64,000 nucleotides of DNA from Cereibacter johrii (lineage in GTDB: Bacteria; Pseudomonadota; Alphaproteobacteria; Rhodobacterales; Rhodobacteraceae): assembly GCF_001720585.1 (NCBI RefSeq), contig NZ_MABH01000163.1:1-64000 (forward strand), in the 5' to 3' direction. Position 1 is the first letter of the stretch, and every line of letters starts with the position of its first letter. Below, in pieces: positions 45,477-53,671 of this stretch. Both the position numbers and the translations under genes were made by a program. A model generated the notes under the pieces. The model did no database searches. It was given only the letters and a program-made list of their open reading frames with translations, and was not told the DNA's origin.

Positions 45477-46652
45477 CTAGCTCCGCGCCGCGGCAGTGCG
45501 CGACAGCTGCCGGACCGCTCCGGTGAGCGCTGCGAGGTCGCTGCGCAGGTCCGAGGTGCTTTCCTGTCGTCCGGCGGCGATCTCCTCGAGGATGCGCAGA
45601 AGCTGCACATCGATCGAGCGCAGGCGCATCCGCGCCTCGGCATCGGCGAAGGCCGAGGCCTCGGCGCCGCTCAGCGCCGCCACCAGCCGCTCCTGCCCCG
45701 CCGCGACCCGCTCGAAGAGCTGGGCATTTCCGTCCGACTGCGCCTCGATCCGCTCGGCCAGCGTCTGCACCGCCCCCGCGAGGTCGGCCATCCGCGCATC
45801 GACCATGCTGCGGCTGAGGTCGGCCTGAGCCTGCAGCTCCTGCAGCCGGTCCATCTGCTGCACCATCTGTTCGAGCACGCCTGCGACGAGCGAGATGTCT
45901 CCCCCCTCGCCCTCGGCGCCCGCGGGCGTGAGGCGCGTGAAGGAGGAAAGCCATTCCTCGAGCTGGCGGTAGAAGCGGTTCTGCCCGTGGCTCGCGAACA
46001 GTTCCAGGAGGCCCACGACGAGCGAGCCCGCCAGCCCCAGAAGCGAGGAGGAGAAGGCCGTGCCCATGCCGCCGAGCTGGCTCTCGAACCCTTCCATCAG
46101 CTGTCCGAACAGCTCGAGCCCGCTTTGGCCCTCCTGCGGCGCGAGGGCGCGGATGGTCTGGACGAGGCCGGGCACGGTGGTGGCCAGCCCGTAGAAGGTG
46201 CCCAGAAGCCCGAGGAAGATCAGCAGGCTCGCGAGATAGTGGGTGATGTCGCGCGCCTCGTCGAGGCGGGGGCCCACGGAATCGAGGATCGAGCGCGAGG
46301 AGGTCGAGGAGATCTGCATCCGCTTGCCGCGGGTGCGCAGAAGCGCGGCGAGCGGCGCCAGAAGCCGCGGGGCCAGGACATAGTCGAAGCCCGGGCGGTC
46401 CTTCACGAAATTCTCGATCCAGCTGACCGACTGCATGAGCTGCACCATCTGCAGGAAGCAGGTGGTCACGCCCAGCAGGAAGACCAAGCCGATCAGCGCG
46501 TTCAGGTAGGGGTTGGATTCGTAGATCTTCTGCAGCGTGGCAAAGGCCACGATGGCGCCGACCCCGACCAGCGCGACGACGACGAGCATCATCACGATCT
46601 GCCGGACCGGCTGGGTGAAATGCGGCTCGGCCTCGACGGCGGTTCTCGGCAT
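45477..46652 (-). CDS. MotA/TolQ/ExbB-family proton-channel protein
   Basis: 391 residues from the ATG at 46652. Four hydrophobic stretches lie near 18-40, 50-74, 139-166 and 200-228; the last two carry the conserved LLGTFYGLATTVPGL and GMGTAFSSSLLGLAGSLVVG blocks that line the channel in MotA/ExbB proteins. Residues 230-391 form a long cytoplasmic helical tail rich in Gln/Glu/Ala. The tail is longer than in ExbB or TolQ. It is partnered with the MotB-like gene three bases downstream. The pair resembles ZorA/ZorB in architecture, but no zorC/D/E-like gene is present. Confidence 0.85.
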   Translation of the reverse strand: MPRTAVEAEPHFTQPVRQIVMMLVVVALVGVGAIVAFATLQKIYESNPYLNALIGLVFLLGVTTCFLQMVQLMQSVSWIENFVKDRPGFDYVLAPRLLAPLAALLRTRGKRMQISSTSSRSILDSVGPRLDEARDITHYLASLLIFLGLLGTFYGLATTVPGLVQTIRALAPQEGQSGLELFGQLMEGFESQLGGMGTAFSSSLLGLAGSLVVGLLELFASHGQNRFYRQLEEWLSSFTRLTPAGAEGEGGDISLVAGVLEQMVQQMDRLQELQAQADLSRSMVDARMADLAGAVQTLAERIEAQSDGNAQLFERVAAGQERLVAALSGAEASAFADAEARMRLRSIDVQLLRILEEIAAGRQESTSDLRSDLAALTGAVRQLSRTAAARS

Positions 46653-46725
46653 TGCGGGTTTCGGCCCCTTTCTTCTGCCTGCGCACCATAGGCCGGGGCC
46701 CTTCGGCTGCCAACGGGGAATGAGG

Positions 46726-47274
46726 TCAGGAGACCGGATCGTTGCCCAATGCACGCACCCGTGTTGCAAGCCAGCACAGGTCCGGGTCGCTGATGCCGAG
46801 GCTCTGGAGGTGGGCCACCGTGTACAGCAGATAATCGCGGTTCGGGCCCCGCTCGCCCGCGGCGCGCGCGATGATCTGCGCCTGCGCCTCGAGATCGAGG
46901 TCGCCGCAATATTGCCCGTGGTCGGGGTCGATGACGTAGCCCACAGCCTCGACCGTCTCTCCGGTGGCGAGCCTCACCGGAAGCCAGCGCTCGAGATAGG
47001 CATTGCTGACGAGCTCACGCTTGCGGAGCGCGGCGAGCGTCTCGGCCTCGGCGCCGGGCATGACCTGAAAGCCCACGCCGAGGCACGAGCCTCCGGGGGC
47101 TGCATCCAGCGCCAGCACGAGGCCCGGATCGGTCGCGGTGCCGCGATAGTGGATCGAATGCATGCAGAAGCTGCGGTGCCAGCCGTCGAGGCGCGCGATC
47201 ACGCTGCGGGCCACGGGGACCCCCGGGTCCCAGATCAGCGATCCGTAGCCGAAAACCCAGAGCGGCGGCTCCAT
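46726..47274 (-). CDS. Gamma-glutamylcyclotransferase, ChaC-type
   Basis: 182 residues. ChaC enzymes release 5-oxoproline from glutathione in the cytoplasm. WVFGYGSLIWDPG near 6-18 is the substrate-binding signature, with the GYxSLxW pattern, and the catalytic Glu is expected in the KRELVSNAYLERWLP region near 84-98. AGGAGG lies six bases before the ATG. The long frame that contains it upstream is artefactual. It is divergent from the DUF2125 gene. Confidence 0.92.
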   Translation of the reverse strand: MEPPLWVFGYGSLIWDPGVPVARSVIARLDGWHRSFCMHSIHYRGTATDPGLVLALDAAPGGSCLGVGFQVMPGAEAETLAALRKRELVSNAYLERWLPVRLATGETVEAVGYVIDPDHGQYCGDLDLEAQAQIIARAAGERGPNRDYLLYTVAHLQSLGISDPDLCWLATRVRALGNDPVS

Positions 47275-47334
47275 GCTGGTCCTCCTGATCCCTGCCCTGT
47301 AGCATCGGGGAACGGGGATGGGAAAGGGTGCGGA

Positions 47335-48330
47335 ATGCGCAAGTTGCTCGGTCTGGTTCTGGTGCTGGCCCTTCTGTGGGCAGGATGGTGGGTGGCGGGG
47401 TCTGCCCTCGTGCGTCAGGCGGCCGAGGCCTTCTTCGCCCAGCAGCGCGCGGCGGGGCGGCTGGCCGAGCATGAGGGCCTGTCGGTGCGCGGCTTTCCGA
47501 ACCGGTTCGACCTGACGGTCGAGAAGCTCCGGCTGGCCGATCCGGCGACGGGACTGGCCTGGCGCGCGCCCTTCGTCCAGCTCTTCGCGATGAGCTGGAA
47601 GCCCTGGCATCTGATCGCGGCGCTGCCGCCCGAACAGGAGATCGATCTCGAGGGCCAGACCGTCACGCTGAATGCTTCGGCGCTCAGGGCAAGCCTGATC
47701 GTCTCGCCGAGCGCGACGCTGCCGCTCGACCGGACCGCTTCCGCCGGTCAGGCGCTGGTCCTGCGCTCCTCCGCGGGCTGGAGCGTGCGGCTCGACGAGG
47801 CGCAGCTCGCCACGCGCCGGATGGGCGAGGATGCGACGCGGCACGAGATCGGTCTCGACATGGCGGGGGGTGCCCCCGAGGGCGCCTTCGCCGCGGCGGC
47901 CGAACGTGCAGGCTTGCCGCCGCGTCTGTCCCAGTTGCGCATGCTGGCCGAGGCTGCCTTCTCCGCGCCGATCGACCGTGAGCTCAGCGCGTCGCGGCCG
48001 CAGCTGCGGTCGCTCACGCTGCGCGAATCGCGGCTCGACTGGGGGTCGCTGCAACTGACCGGCTCGGGCGAGCTCACCTTCGACGCGTCGGGGATCCCCG
48101 AGGGGCGCATCGATCTGGCACTCGGCAACTGGCGACAGGCGATCCGCGCGGCGGCCGAACTGGGATATCTGGAGGCCGAGTCCGTGCCGGCCTGGGAGCG
48201 GGGGCTCGGGATCTTCGCGGCCCGCTCGGGCGGCGAGACACTCCAGGTGCCGCTGAACTTCAGCAAGGGGTGGATGAGCCTCGGCCCCCTGCCCCTCGGC
48301 CCGGTCCCGCGGCTCGGCCCCGCCGGCTGA
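47335..48330 (+). CDS. DUF2125 family envelope protein
   Basis: 331 residues. An N-terminal membrane anchor or signal (KLLGLVLVLALLWAGWWVAG near 3-22) precedes a beta-rich region with the DUF2125 pattern: LSVRGFPNRFDLTVEKLRLAD near 49-69 and WRAPFVQLFAMSWKPWHLI near 75-93. It probably faces the periplasm. Function unknown; common in Rhodobacterales and Rhizobiales. It has a weak GGGTGCGGA ribosome site and converges with the extensin-like gene two bases away. Confidence 0.85.
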   Translation: MRKLLGLVLVLALLWAGWWVAGSALVRQAAEAFFAQQRAAGRLAEHEGLSVRGFPNRFDLTVEKLRLADPATGLAWRAPFVQLFAMSWKPWHLIAALPPEQEIDLEGQTVTLNASALRASLIVSPSATLPLDRTASAGQALVLRSSAGWSVRLDEAQLATRRMGEDATRHEIGLDMAGGAPEGAFAAAAERAGLPPRLSQLRMLAEAAFSAPIDRELSASRPQLRSLTLRESRLDWGSLQLTGSGELTFDASGIPEGRIDLALGNWRQAIRAAAELGYLEAESVPAWERGLGIFAARSGGETLQVPLNFSKGWMSLGPLPLGPVPRLGPAG

Positions 48331-48332
48331 CC

Positions 48333-49196
48333 TCAGCGGCAGTAGGGCGTGCGGCGCGCGACCGTATCGAAATGCAGATGGTCCTCGTGGAACCCGTCCG
48401 AGCCGGGGCCGAGGGTGGTGCCGAAGATGCCGCAGGCGGCCTTGTGCGAGGCCCGGATCATCTTCTCGCGGTGATAGTCCCGCGCGATGGAGACGGACTT
48501 GCCGTTCGCGAGCGTGAAGCCCGACACATCGACCGCCTTGCCCCGGCCATGCTCGCTCACCGGCGCGCCGCGCTGGTTGTTGCGGCCGCGGCAGGTATAG
48601 GCGCCCGCGATCTGGAGCTTCACGACGTCGGAGGGCACGTTCGGCCGCAGGCCGCGGTTGATCCAGCTCTTGAGGGCGCGGGCGGTGCCGCAATCCATCG
48701 TGGCGGCCATGCTGAGCGCCACACCGTCGATCGAGGTCACCTGCACCGGCTCGGCGATGCCGCAGCCGCGCAGCTTGCCCGAGATGGGCGCGAGCGTGGC
48801 GCCGCGGATCGTGGGATCGCCGCAGACCGAGCCCTTGCGGGTCTGGACCATGGCGCTGCCCGGCAGAGTGCGCACGGCGGCGGCCTTCACGACCCTCTCG
48901 GGCGGACGGGCCTTCGGGCGGAACAGCGAGCCGAGGAAGCCCTTGCGGGCAGGCTCGGGTGCGGCAGGGGCGAGGAAGCTCATGGCGGGCTCGGCCGCGG
49001 CGACCGCGGCCAGTTTCATGGCAGGACGGGCGCGGGGCCGGAGCGCCTCGGCCGGCGCGGCGCTGTTCGGGGCTGCGGCCACGACGGCTGGCGCCGCGGT
49101 GCGCGCCGCCGGGCGCGGCGACGTTTCGGGTGCATCCGCGAAGGCGCTTCCCGCCATGAGACCCGTGACGAGAACCAGCGCCCCGAATGCCTGCAT
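48333..49196 (-). CDS. Extensin-like C-terminal domain protein, exported
   Basis: 287 residues. A signal peptide covers about 1-20 (ALVLVTGLMAGSAFA). An Ala/Pro/Arg low-complexity region follows to about residue 100, then the extensin-like domain with SVCGDPTIRGATLAPI near 116-131, EHGRGKAVDVSGF near 215-227 and the end FHEDHLHFDTVARRTPYCR. The H-x(6)-D and HLH motifs match the D-Ala-D-Ala carboxypeptidase/peptidase M15-like fold, so a zinc peptidoglycan peptidase role is possible. Not established for this family. Confidence 0.87.
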   Translation of the reverse strand: MQAFGALVLVTGLMAGSAFADAPETSPRPAARTAAPAVVAAAPNSAAPAEALRPRARPAMKLAAVAAAEPAMSFLAPAAPEPARKGFLGSLFRPKARPPERVVKAAAVRTLPGSAMVQTRKGSVCGDPTIRGATLAPISGKLRGCGIAEPVQVTSIDGVALSMAATMDCGTARALKSWINRGLRPNVPSDVVKLQIAGAYTCRGRNNQRGAPVSEHGRGKAVDVSGFTLANGKSVSIARDYHREKMIRASHKAACGIFGTTLGPGSDGFHEDHLHFDTVARRTPYCR

Positions 49197-49202
49197 CGTT
49201 GT

Positions 49203-50138
49203 CTAGCCCTTCTCTGTGCCCTTGCCGGCCTCGGCCGCGCGGCCGAAGTCCGGTGCTGCCGTGTCCTGACCCGCCTCGATGATCCCGCGGCGGATCGCGC
49301 GCGTGCGCGTGAAATATTCGAACAGGTGATCCCCATCACCCAGTCGAATGGCCCTTTGCAGCGCGAAAAGCTCTTCGGTGAAACGACCGAGAATGTCCAG
49401 CGTCGCCTCCTTGTTTGTCAAGAAGACATCCCTCCACATGGTAGGGTCCGAGGCCGCGATGCGCGTAAAGTCGCGGAAACCCGCCGCCGAGTAGCGGATT
49501 ATTTCCGATTGGGTGACGCGGCGGAGGTGATCGGCGACCCCCACCATCGTGTAGGCGATCAGGTGCGGCGTATGGCTCGTCACCGCCAGCACGAGATCGT
49601 GGTGGGCGGCATCCATTTCCTCGACATTGGCGCCCATCCCTTCGCAGAGCGCGCGGAGCCGCGCGACCGCCGCAGGATCCGCGCCCTCGAGCGGCGTGAG
49701 CAGCCACCAGCGGTTGCGGAAGAGCGTGGCGAAGCCCGAGCGCGGGCCGGAATGTTCGGTGCCCGCGAGCGGGTGGCCGGGAATGAAATGCACGCCCTCC
49801 GGCACATGCGGGGCCACCGCCGTGATGACGGCCTGCTTGACCGAGCCCACGTCGGTCACGGTCGCGCCGGGGGCCAGATGCGGCGCGATCTCGGCGGCGA
49901 TGGCACCCATCGCCCCCACCGGCACGGCCAGCACCACCAGATCCGCGCCCGCCACGGCCTCGGCCGCGGTCTCGAACACCCGGTCGCAGAGCCCGATCTC
50001 GACCGCCGCCGCCCGCGTCTCGGCGCTGCGGGCATGGCCCGTGATCTCGGTCGCAAGGCCCGCAGCCCGGATCGCATGGGCCATCGACGAGGCGATGAGC
50101 CCGAGCCCGATCAGCGCAACGCGTTCGTAGAGGGCCAT
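49203..50138 (-). CDS. tyrC: Prephenate/arogenate dehydrogenase
   Basis: 311 residues. NAD(P)-dependent oxidative decarboxylation in tyrosine synthesis. The N-terminal Rossmann motif is GLGLIASSMAHAIRAAGL near 10-27. FIPGHPLAGTEHSGP near 123-137 and HTPHLIAYTMVG near 190-201 are substrate-site blocks, where the two His are catalytic. The start at 50138 overlaps the hisC stop by one base. hisC-tyrC is a frequent alphaproteobacterial pair, in which the aminotransferase can also act on aromatic keto acids. The choice of substrate cannot be made by eye. Confidence 0.92.
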   Translation of the reverse strand: MALYERVALIGLGLIASSMAHAIRAAGLATEITGHARSAETRAAAVEIGLCDRVFETAAEAVAGADLVVLAVPVGAMGAIAAEIAPHLAPGATVTDVGSVKQAVITAVAPHVPEGVHFIPGHPLAGTEHSGPRSGFATLFRNRWWLLTPLEGADPAAVARLRALCEGMGANVEEMDAAHHDLVLAVTSHTPHLIAYTMVGVADHLRRVTQSEIIRYSAAGFRDFTRIAASDPTMWRDVFLTNKEATLDILGRFTEELFALQRAIRLGDGDHLFEYFTRTRAIRRGIIEAGQDTAAPDFGRAAEAGKGTEKG

Positions 50139-51223
50139 CAGCGCATCCTCTTGAACTGGCTGATCGCATGGGCGACGCGGCGGCACGAGGCCTCGTCGCC
50201 GATGGTGATGCGCAGGCAGTGCGGCAGCTTGTAGCCCGCGACGCGGCGCACGATCAGCCCCTGGGTCTGCAGATGGAGGTCGCAGGCCTCTGCCTCCTCG
50301 GTGTCCGAGAAGCGGGCGAGGATGAAGTTCGCCATCGAAGTATCCGACGGCACGCCGATTTCCGCCAGCGCCTCGGCCAGCCAGATGCGCCAGCGCGCAT
50401 TGTCGGCGCGGCAGCGGGCGATATGGTCCTGATCGCGCACCGCGGCCTCGGCGGTCTCGAGCTGGGTGGTCGAGAGGTTGAACGGGCCCCGGATCCGGTT
50501 CAGCACGTCGATGATGGCTTTCGGCCCGTAGCCCCAGCCCACGCGCAGCCCGCCGAGCCCGTAGATCTTCGAGAAGGTCCGCGTCATGACGACGTTGCCG
50601 CGCTCCTCGATCAGGGCGAGGCCCGCGTCATAGCCCGGCACATATTCGGCATAGGCCCCGTCGAGCACGAGGATGGCCTGCGCCGGCAGCCCCGCGGCCA
50701 GGCGCGCGAGATCGGCCTGCCCGATCATGGTGCCCGTCGGGGTGTTGGGGTTGGCGAGGAACACCAGCCGCGTGTGCGGCGTGCAGGCGGCGAGGATCGC
50801 ATCCACGTCGGTCGTGCGCTCGCGCTCGGGCACCTCGACCGGATTGGCCCCGACCGCCAGCGCCGAGATCCGGTACATGAGGAAGCCGTGCTCGGTGAAG
50901 ACCACATCCGTATGCGGCCCCGCATAGGCCTGGCACAGGAAGGTGATGATCTCGTCCGAGCCCACGCCGCAGATCACCCGGGTGGGATCGAGCCCGTGCA
51001 CCTCGGCGATGGCATGGCGCAGGCCCGCATGGTCGGTCGAGGGATAGCGGTGCAGCGTATGGACCGAGCGCAGGAAAGCCTCCTTCGCCTTGGGCGAGGG
51101 GCCGAACGGGTTCTCGTTCGACGAAAGCTTCAGCGCGTTCTGGATGCCCGCCACATGGCTCTTGCCGCCTTCGTAGAGGGCAATGTCGAGAATCCCGGGC
51201 TGGGGGCGTATGGCGTCACTCAT
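50138..51223 (-). CDS. hisC: Histidinol-phosphate aminotransferase
   Basis: 361 residues. PLP-dependent aminotransferase of histidine synthesis, possibly also acting on prephenate or phenylpyruvate. [19 protein letters not shown] near 31-49 is the N-terminal signature, and the PLP Lys lies in [19 protein letters not shown] near 213-231. AGGAAGGGG precedes the ATG. Followed by tyrC with a TGATG overlap. Confidence 0.95.
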   Translation of the reverse strand: MSDAIRPQPGILDIALYEGGKSHVAGIQNALKLSSNENPFGPSPKAKEAFLRSVHTLHRYPSTDHAGLRHAIAEVHGLDPTRVICGVGSDEIITFLCQAYAGPHTDVVFTEHGFLMYRISALAVGANPVEVPERERTTDVDAILAACTPHTRLVFLANPNTPTGTMIGQADLARLAAGLPAQAILVLDGAYAEYVPGYDAGLALIEERGNVVMTRTFSKIYGLGGLRVGWGYGPKAIIDVLNRIRGPFNLSTTQLETAEAAVRDQDHIARCRADNARWRIWLAEALAEIGVPSDTSMANFILARFSDTEEAEACDLHLQTQGLIVRRVAGYKLPHCLRITIGDEASCRRVAHAISQFKRMR

Positions 51224-51364
51224 GGGTCCCCTTCCTCTGCCAGCGGGTTCTATCCGCGGCGGGGCGGCGAGGCCAGTGCGAACTCAACGGGAACGGGCGG
51301 TCCTAGAGGCAATGCGACCCTCAGGCCACAAGGTCTGGAGGGTGCCACCGCATATGGCGGGCAG

Positions 51365-51393
51365 AAAAAAGCCGCCCCACAAGGCGGGGCGGC
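51365..51393 (-). terminator. rpsD terminator
   Basis: GCCGCCCC and GGGGCGGC pair around a seven-base loop, and on the minus strand the stem is followed by TTTTTT. It lies 76 bases after the rpsD stop. Confidence 0.93.
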
Positions 51394-51468
51394 GGAAGGT
51401 CGGGCGGTGGCGCGGTCCGGTCCGGCGCGCCAGCGCCCGGGGACGGGGCGGCGATGCGCCCCCTCGCC

Positions 51469-52089
51469 TCAGTTCTTCGCGTAGAATTCGACCACGAGGT
51501 TCGGTTCCATCTGAACCGGATAGGGCACGTCGCCCAGACCCGGGGTACGGACGAAGGTGGCCGTCATCTTGGAATAGTCGACTTCGATGTAGTCCGGCAC
51601 GTCACGCTCGGCGAGTTGCGTCGCCTCGAGCACGAGGGCGAGCTGGCGCGATTTCTCGCGGACCTGGATCACGTCGCCTTCCTTGCAGCGGTAGGAGCCG
51701 ATGTTCACGCGCTGGCCGTTCACGGTCACGTGGCCGTGGTTCACGAACTGGCGGGCCGCCCAGATGGTCGGCACGAACTTGGCGCGGTAGACGATCGCAT
51801 CGAGACGGCGCTCGAGCAGGCCGACGAGCATCTCGCCGGTGTCGCCCTTGACGCGCTCGGCTTCCGCGAAGATCTTGCGGAACTGCTTTTCGGTCAGGTC
51901 GCCGTAGTAGCCCTTCAGCTTCTGCTTGGCGCGCAGCTGCGTGCCGAAGTCCGAGAGCTTGTTCTTGCGGCGCTGGCCGTGCTGGCCGGGGCCGTATTCG
52001 CGCTTGTTCACCGGGGACTTCGGACGGCCCCAGATGTTCTCGCCCATACGGCGGTCGATCTTGTATTTGGCAGAGGTGCGCTTGGTCAC
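51469..52089 (-). CDS. rpsD: 30S ribosomal protein S4
   Basis: 206 residues. Primary 16S rRNA-binding protein of the small subunit. The N-terminus [20 protein letters not shown] is typical of the alphaproteobacterial form, and the S4 RNA-binding domain spans [14 protein letters not shown] near 93-106 to [17 protein letters not shown] near 115-131. The start is GTG with AAGGAGA upstream. It is monocistronic with its own promoter, a leader hairpin and a terminator, unlike the alpha operon of enterics. Confidence 0.97.
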   Translation of the reverse strand: MTKRTSAKYKIDRRMGENIWGRPKSPVNKREYGPGQHGQRRKNKLSDFGTQLRAKQKLKGYYGDLTEKQFRKIFAEAERVKGDTGEMLVGLLERRLDAIVYRAKFVPTIWAARQFVNHGHVTVNGQRVNIGSYRCKEGDVIQVREKSRQLALVLEATQLAERDVPDYIEVDYSKMTATFVRTPGLGDVPYPVQMEPNLVVEFYAKN

Positions 52090-52178
52090 CGCTGATCTCC
52101 TTCGATTGTGAAGGGCGTTGTCCTTTCCCGGAGACCGGGCGACAGGTCATCCCCTCGCGGGGGCCACCAACACCAATG

Positions 52179-52203
52179 AAAACCCCGGGCCGATTGCCCG
52201 GGG
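52179..52203 (-). promoter_or_regulatory. Terminator-like hairpin at the 5' end of the rpsD leader
   Basis: On the minus strand CCCCGGGC-AATCG-GCCCGGGG forms a perfect eight-pair stem and is directly followed by TTTTC. It starts at or within a base or two of the predicted transcription start and lies 90 bases before the rpsD GTG. It looks like an intrinsic terminator and may attenuate rpsD or protect the mRNA 5' end. Confidence 0.6.
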
Positions 52204-52210
52204 ATGCGCG

Positions 52211-52238
52211 CTTATACAAGCCCCGGATCGGGTGTCAA
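52211..52238 (-). promoter_or_regulatory. rpsD promoter
   Basis: On the minus strand a perfect TTGACA (52238-52233) and TATAAG (52216-52211) are separated by 16 bases. Predicted transcription start about 52204. One of the best sigma-70 promoters in the window, as expected for a ribosomal protein gene. Confidence 0.8.
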
Positions 52239-52324
52239 CAGCCCGCGCGCCGCGCCGCACAACCGCCCCCGTGCGGCTCTCTCCCCCGCCCCGCCGACTG
52301 GCCGCCGGCCGTGCTCCTCCCGTC

Positions 52325-52431
52325 TTGCCCTTGCCCTTGCCCTTGCCCTTGCCCTTGCCCTTGCCCTTGCCCTTGCCCTTGCCCTTGCCCTTGCCCTTGC
52401 CCTTGCCCTTGCCCTTGCCCTTGCCCTTGCC
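52325..52431. repeat. Hexanucleotide array (TTGCCC), 17.8 copies
   Basis: Seventeen perfect tandem copies of TTGCCC plus TTGCC cover 107 bases between the divergent rpsD and chrA genes. The minus strand reads GGGCAA repeated, i.e. G3 tracts with three-base loops, which can form several G-quadruplexes. All six frames stay open through it, so open frames crossing it (Leu-Ala, Gly-Lys, Ala-Arg repeats) are not evidence of coding. It ends 48 bases before the chrA ATG. Confidence 0.97.
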
Positions 52432-52479
52432 GGCGAGGCAGGATGCGCCAACCTTCCTTCCCGTCAAGCGGAGCCGCTC

Positions 52480-53661
52480 ATGCACAGCGACAAAGGCGGC
52501 CGGGCGGCCGAGGTCTTCGTGGCCTTCCTCAGGCTCGGGCTGACCTCCTTCGGGGGGCCGGTGGCGCATCTGGGCTATTTCCGGGCCGAGCTGGTGGAGC
52601 GGCGGCGCTGGATGGACGACCGCGCCTATGCCGATCTCGTGGCCCTCTGCCAGTTCCTGCCAGGGCCGGCCTCGAGCCAGGTGGGCTTCGCCATGGGCCT
52701 GCACCGCGCCGGACCCGGCGGCGCCCTCGCGGCCTGGGCGGGCTTCACCCTGCCCTCGGCGCTCCTCATGGCGGGCTTCGGGCTCGCGGCGGGCCAGATC
52801 GCGCATCCCGCGGCCCTGGGGGCCCTCGCAGGGCTGAAGGTGGTGGCGGTGGCGATCGTGGCGCAGGCCGTCTGGGGGATGGCGGCGAGCCTCTGTCCCG
52901 ACCGGGAGCGGGCGAGCCTTGCCGCGGCAGCGGCCGCGCTGGCCGTGCTGGTGCCCGGGGCCTCGGGCCAGATCGGCGCGATCCTCCTCGGGGCGCTTGC
53001 GGGCCTCTGGATCGCCCGCGACGCGGCCCCCGCGGCGACAGAGGTCGCACCGGGCGGGCCGCCGCTTCTCTCCCGACGCGCCGGGATCGCCTGCCTCGCC
53101 GCCTGCGCGGTGCTTCTTGCCCTCCTGCCGCTTCTGGCGGCACTCTCGCCCATCCTTGCGCTGGCCGACGGCATGGCGCGGGCGGGGGCTCTGGTCTTCG
53201 GCGGCGGCCATGTCGTGCTGCCGCTGCTCGAGGCCGAGACGGTCCGGCAGGGCCTCGTCACACCGGACGCCTTCCTCGCGGGCTACGGGGCGGCGCAGGC
53301 GATGCCGGGGCCGCTCTTCACCTTCGCGGCCCATCTGGGGGCGGTGGCGGCGGGCCCCGTCGGCGCGGCGGTGGCGCTGGTCGCGATCTTCGCCCCGGGC
53401 CTCCTCCTTCTCTGCGGGGCGCTGCCCTTCTGGGACCGGCTGCGCCGGATGCCCCGCGCGCAGAGGGCGATGCGGGGCGCCAATGCCGCGGTGGTGGGCC
53501 TCCTTGGCGCCGCGCTCTGGGATCCGGTCTTCACCGCGGGCGTGACGGGCCCCCTGCCCTTCGCCATGGCGCTCGCGGGCTTCGTGCTGCTGACCCTGTG
53601 GCGCACTCCGCCGCTCTGGATCGTGCTGGCGGGGGCGGGACTGGGCGCGGCCTTCCTCTGA
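52480..53661 (+). CDS. chrA: Chromate transporter-family protein
   Basis: 393 residues with two homologous CHR halves, the long-chain ChrA layout, and about 10-12 membrane helices. The first half has LRLGLTSFGGPVAHLGYFR near 16-34 and FLPGPASSQVGFAMG near 58-72. The second has GALVFGGGHVVLPLLEAE near 236-253 and AAQAMPGPLFTFAAHLG near 270-286. It exports chromate, or takes up sulfate-like anions, by proton coupling. The ATG at 52480 has AAGCGGAG upstream. An in-frame ATG at 52204 would add 92 residues including a 36-residue Leu-Ala repeat and is unlikely. The hexamer array could affect its expression. Confidence 0.88.
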   Translation: MHSDKGGRAAEVFVAFLRLGLTSFGGPVAHLGYFRAELVERRRWMDDRAYADLVALCQFLPGPASSQVGFAMGLHRAGPGGALAAWAGFTLPSALLMAGFGLAAGQIAHPAALGALAGLKVVAVAIVAQAVWGMAASLCPDRERASLAAAAAALAVLVPGASGQIGAILLGALAGLWIARDAAPAATEVAPGGPPLLSRRAGIACLAACAVLLALLPLLAALSPILALADGMARAGALVFGGGHVVLPLLEAETVRQGLVTPDAFLAGYGAAQAMPGPLFTFAAHLGAVAAGPVGAAVALVAIFAPGLLLLCGALPFWDRLRRMPRAQRAMRGANAAVVGLLGAALWDPVFTAGVTGPLPFAMALAGFVLLTLWRTPPLWIVLAGAGLGAAFL

Positions 53662-53671
53662 GGCGGCGGGC

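Noticed and set aside
43896-46652. Zorya anti-phage system (ZorA/ZorB)
   Set aside because: The pair has a similar plan, but no ZorC, ZorD or ZorE-like gene is next to it. Neighbours are clpA and chaC, and the pair appears to be ordinary core chromosome.
52325-52431. CRISPR array
   Set aside because: Units are contiguous six-base repeats with no spacers, and no cas genes are present.
52204-52479. N-terminal extension of ChrA containing about 36 Leu-Ala repeat residues
   Set aside because: The hexamer array is open in every frame, so the extension is not informative. The ATG at 52480 has a ribosome site and gives the normal family start. The ATG at 52204 coincides with the rpsD start region and has no ribosome site.
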